From Allodiplogaster sudhausi (lineage: Eukaryota > Nematoda > Chromadorea > Rhabditida > Diplogasteridae): 64,000 bases of DNA. A program made the position numbers and the translations under genes. Location: positions 638,501-702,500 of the forward strand of contig CALZFC010000041.1 of the NCBI GenBank assembly GCA_945643635.1, given 5' to 3'. The notes under the pieces are model-generated. The model did not search any database and was not told the DNA's origin. It was given only the letters and a program-made list of their open reading frames with translations. How positions within the stretch are numbered: the first letter of the stretch is position 1; each line of letters begins with the position of its first letter. Below are positions 60,776 through 64,000 of this stretch, one piece after another.

Positions 60776-61538
60776 TCTCCTCTTGCCAAATGACGAGTCC
60801 GCATGGAATGAAAGAGAGAATCCCGAGCTCTAAAATTTAGATGCCCCTGGTAAAATAGGTTTGTATACAAGATTCTCGCAACGAAGAGGCATAAATATGT
60901 GTATACGTGAGAATACGGAAAATATACCGTAGTACGTAGTTGTGAGTAACAATGAATTCTTGCCTAGAAACAGTGAAATAAAGTGAAGCAAAAGATGAAT
61001 TTATGAACACTCGAATTGGGACGGGAAGAGGTAGCACGACATTGTGGATGCTTGTTGCATCAGATGCCACAGGAGAACGATGAGGAGAGGGTAGTAAGAG
61101 AGAGCGAGAAAGAAAGAGAGAGAGAGAGAGAGCGCGCGAGAGAGAGAGAGAGAGAGAGAGAGAGCAAGAGAAAGGGAGAAATATTGAGATACAATTTGCA
61201 GATTGAAAAAAGAACTGACTGAGAGGGAGAGAAAGCGAGAGAGAGAGAGAGACGGATCTACAAGCGAGATATTAAAGAGGAAGGAAGACTGAAAGGGGGG
61301 CGTATGAGTATACGTGAAAGAGCAGCAGCGAGATTGATGCCGGATCCCAAAAGCTTTAGCCCAAAAGCTCATATCAGGCCATACAATCCATTTGTCAGAG
61401 AGAGAGAGAGAGTTAGAGGAAGTGAGAGTGAGAGAGTTAGAGAGAGTGAGAGAGAATGAGAGAGAGTGATAGCGTGCTCATGAAAAGAGAGAGGCTGAGA
61501 TAGGAGACAGAAGGGAGAAAGAGAGAAAGAGAGAGAGG

Positions 61539-61591
<53 letters not shown>

Positions 61592-62330
61592 ACAATATGT
61601 TCATGGCACGCGGAGATTGTCCCGTGGCAATGGGCCGGAAATTGAGCCATCCATCTAATTCACGGTCATGCACAGAATGGTGGTGATGGAAGCCGCATTC
61701 TGAATATAGCTGCCGTTCTATGTGATAGTCAAGAAGTGTAGAGCTAAAAGATTTGTTCTCCATTAAATTATAGGTGAACTACTACTTGGTGAGGTTACAG
61801 AAAAAGAAGAGAGATAAAGTTCAGTGCAGCCGAACTCTTTGTAAGTTCACTGCAGCAGAACTATGTGTGTGTGTGTGTGTGTGTACTTTTGGGGTGTGTG
61901 TGTGTACTTTTGGGGTGTGTGTGTGTGTGCAAATTTCGTTCCTTAGGATTTTCGCAAATTGTCGCAAAGAGCAGATGAGTATGTAAGTTATAATGCTTTT
62001 CCATATTAAGGATGCGCGCCCTCATTTGGGGTTATATCTTTCTTTCAAGTAAGCCGCGTTTTTTTCTCTTCTTTCTTCTTTCGAGGAGATTTATGGGCTC
62101 TCGCCCTCGGAATGGCATTTCGGCAGACGCGTGCTGCTGCGGGCGCTATCTATCAATTATAGTAAAAACGAGGTGCCGAGAAAAGTGATCTTCGTCACGT
62201 AGCGGGGGTAGCAAGCGTGAATCCTTGAGAAAGAGAGAGAGGGAGAGAGAGAGAAGGCGAGAGATAGGGAGAAAGATAGAAAGAAAGAAAGAGAGAGAGA
62301 GAGAGACGGGAGAGGGAATGAATAAGAAAT

Positions 62331-62365
<35 letters not shown>

Positions 62366-64000
62366 TAAGGAGAGAGGAAGAGAGAGAAAGAGAGATAAGG
62401 GGAGAGGAAGAGAGAGAAAGAGAGATAAGGAGAGAGGGAGCGAGAGATGCAGAGTAGTAGCTAATAAGGCATGTAATAGCTTAGCATATTCACTTCTTTC
62501 CCGGATGTGTTATACTTGGGAACGTTGCAGATCCAGGAAAAGTTCTTTTTTTCCTCTCTCTCTCCAACATCGCACTCACTCTATCATAATTGCCGAGTAC
62601 AGTTATTCTGGAAACAATCTGCAAAATCGTTTTGCAAGTGCACAAAATAGAAAGAGACAAAAGTGGACTTGCCTTTTCGTAATACGGAGGATATCTGTAT
62701 CCAATTATGCGTCCAATTATGCGCAGTTTTAGCAAAGCACAAGTACCGCGCAGCACAATTAGAGCAGCTAGCTCCTCAAATCAAATCGTACTATTAATGC
62801 ATTCGAAAAGTGTGCAATTGCCAGAAAATCTGTAGGTGTTTTAAAAATGGACGTCTAAATTCGCACAAGTGTGTACAATTCTTTCATTTTTTTGTTACGA
62901 AAAAGGGAAATAAAATTAGTGGCAAAGTGCAAAGTTCGACTACGGTAGCTGCCTATTTGTCTCGCTTTGTCTTCAGCGAGAATTTATTTTTTGACGAGAA
63001 TATCATAATTTTAGATAATCTTAGTGTGCAGTGGAATGCGGATCTAGCGGAGATAAGAGGAAAGGAGTGATTTCAGTGTGCAACCCTATGTAAGATCTTG
63101 GTGTATAAGTGATGGCTTTGGGGGTGGTGGATTCTAAGAAAAGAAAGAAAGGCTCTTTCACTATTATAGGCTTGTCAAGGCCGCACTTTTCAATGTGTAC
63201 ATCTCTGACAGAGGGGACGCTCGTCGTCATGGTTGAACTTTCTGTTATGATACGGTAGCAGGTGAAAACTGGTCAGAAGGCATAAATGCGTTGGCGTTGG
63301 ATAAATGCTAGTCTGACGCTTCTTCTTCTTCTTCTTCTTCTTCTTCCTCTCCTTCTCAACCAAGTAGTACTTATCCCTGTCACGGCTTATGATGGTTTCC
63401 AACAAAAAAAAAAAAGATGAAAAAAAAAACCCGAGTAAGACTGAAGAGAGTAGTAATAAGAGGTAAAGAAAAGAAAAAAGGAGAGAGAGAGAGAGAGAGA
63501 GAGAGACATCACCAATGCAGTAAAGTAATGACAACTTCTATGACGAATTATTTACAGATCACTTGGAAAAGCCGATCGATGGGAGGTGGATTAGAGGGAA
63601 GAGCAACTCGAATGACGTAGATCACCATAAGCCAAATCGTCAAGGTTTTAAGAGAGGGACTTTGGTTCTTGACTAGTGTTCATTGATGAAGCAAATGGGA
63701 AGAAGGATGTCTTTCGTCTAGGTGAATATGAGGATTTCCGTCTCTCATAACTGGGGACTTTCCAAGAATGTCTTTGAGTTCTGGAGGGTATAGTAATTGA
63801 AAAATAGTCTAAAAACCCCACCCCCCCCCCTCAGATTCAGCTTTGACATTTGGTCCGATGAAGTGCATACATATCTCTAGACAGCGTCTGAATTCATATT
63901 TTTCACGTCGTACCCCATGGGATGCGGAAGTGAAAAGAAGCCTTCACATGATTCTCTGTTCTCTCTCTCTCTCTATTTCTCACTCTCTCTCTCTTTCATT
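56267..64000. other. Gene-poor GA/CT microsatellite desert
   Basis: No supportable gene. CT tracts at 56405-56555, 58425-58545, 58678-58715, 58900-59010, 60552-60660, 60718-60780 and 63960-63990; GA tracts at 56955-57060, 57700-57905, 59455-59540, 59660-59755, 61100-61250, 61395-61590, 62230-62445 and 63480-63508. Short open frames such as those near 60240-60530 and 62810-63070 have no recognisable domain or splice context. Confidence 0.8.
61864..61930. repeat. (GT)n tract with two TACTTTTGGG interruptions
   Basis: Three GTGTGT blocks separated by two identical TACTTTTGGGGTGTG spacers, the only long GT tract in the window. Confidence 0.9.

Noticed and set aside
60240..60833. 197-aa plus frame
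   Set aside because: About 90 unique residues without recognisable domain, then CT-repeat translation.
62810..63070. 86-aa plus frame with several cysteines (MCNCQKICRCFKNG)
   Set aside because: Too short, AT-rich, no splice or domain support; Cys pattern not that of a known finger.

Overview
The window is metazoan nuclear DNA. Genes are cut into many short exons (52-160 bp is common) by AT-rich GT-AG introns whose acceptors are often TTTTCAG or TTCCAG. The families are animal ones: an SLC16 monocarboxylate transporter, a class A-type GPCR, an hnRNP K-like KH protein and a chromodomain protein. Short TTTCAG acceptors and this compact exon style would suit a nematode or another small invertebrate, but I cannot name the taxon. 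The most striking feature is extreme (GA)n/(CT)n microsatellite density. Dozens of 50-400 bp tracts generate most of the long Ser/Leu and Arg/Glu open frames, which are not genes.

Layout. 313-10210 (minus): a complete 17-exon SLC16 transporter; every exon phase agrees and the CDS sums to 1887 nt (628 aa plus stop). 10211-17931: GA/CT desert. 17932-20394 (minus): hnRNP K-like gene whose intron holds a 1.3-kb inverted repeat. 20743-23411 (plus): decayed transposase gene with P2X7-C-like and THAP domains, lying between hnRNP K and the next gene. 23559-26480 (minus): chromodomain gene. 29218-40071 (minus): 12-exon seven-transmembrane receptor, again in consistent phase (1539 nt, 512 aa plus stop). 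40104-46733: GA/CT desert. 46734-56266: a 9.5-kb DNA transposon with terminal inverted repeats, TGTGACA-rich ends and two spliced plus-strand genes (a zinc-finger transposase-like gene and a SAMD3-like partner), free of GA tracts. 56267-64000: GA/CT desert.

Most noteworthy: (1) two introns in unrelated genes (transporter and GPCR) are built of GGCC-containing repeat units, have no AG on the sense strand near their 3' end, and stop at the same 11-mer CCATTTTCCGG at the only position that preserves the reading frame; (2) GA/CT microsatellites abut splice sites and form polypyrimidine tracts and donors; (3) the two-gene transposon with TIRs; (4) the THAP/P2X7-C transposase with its central part lost. 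No rRNA, CRISPR array or convincing functional tRNA was seen. All exon structures were assembled by hand from reading frame, splice motifs and recognised protein families, without alignment tools.
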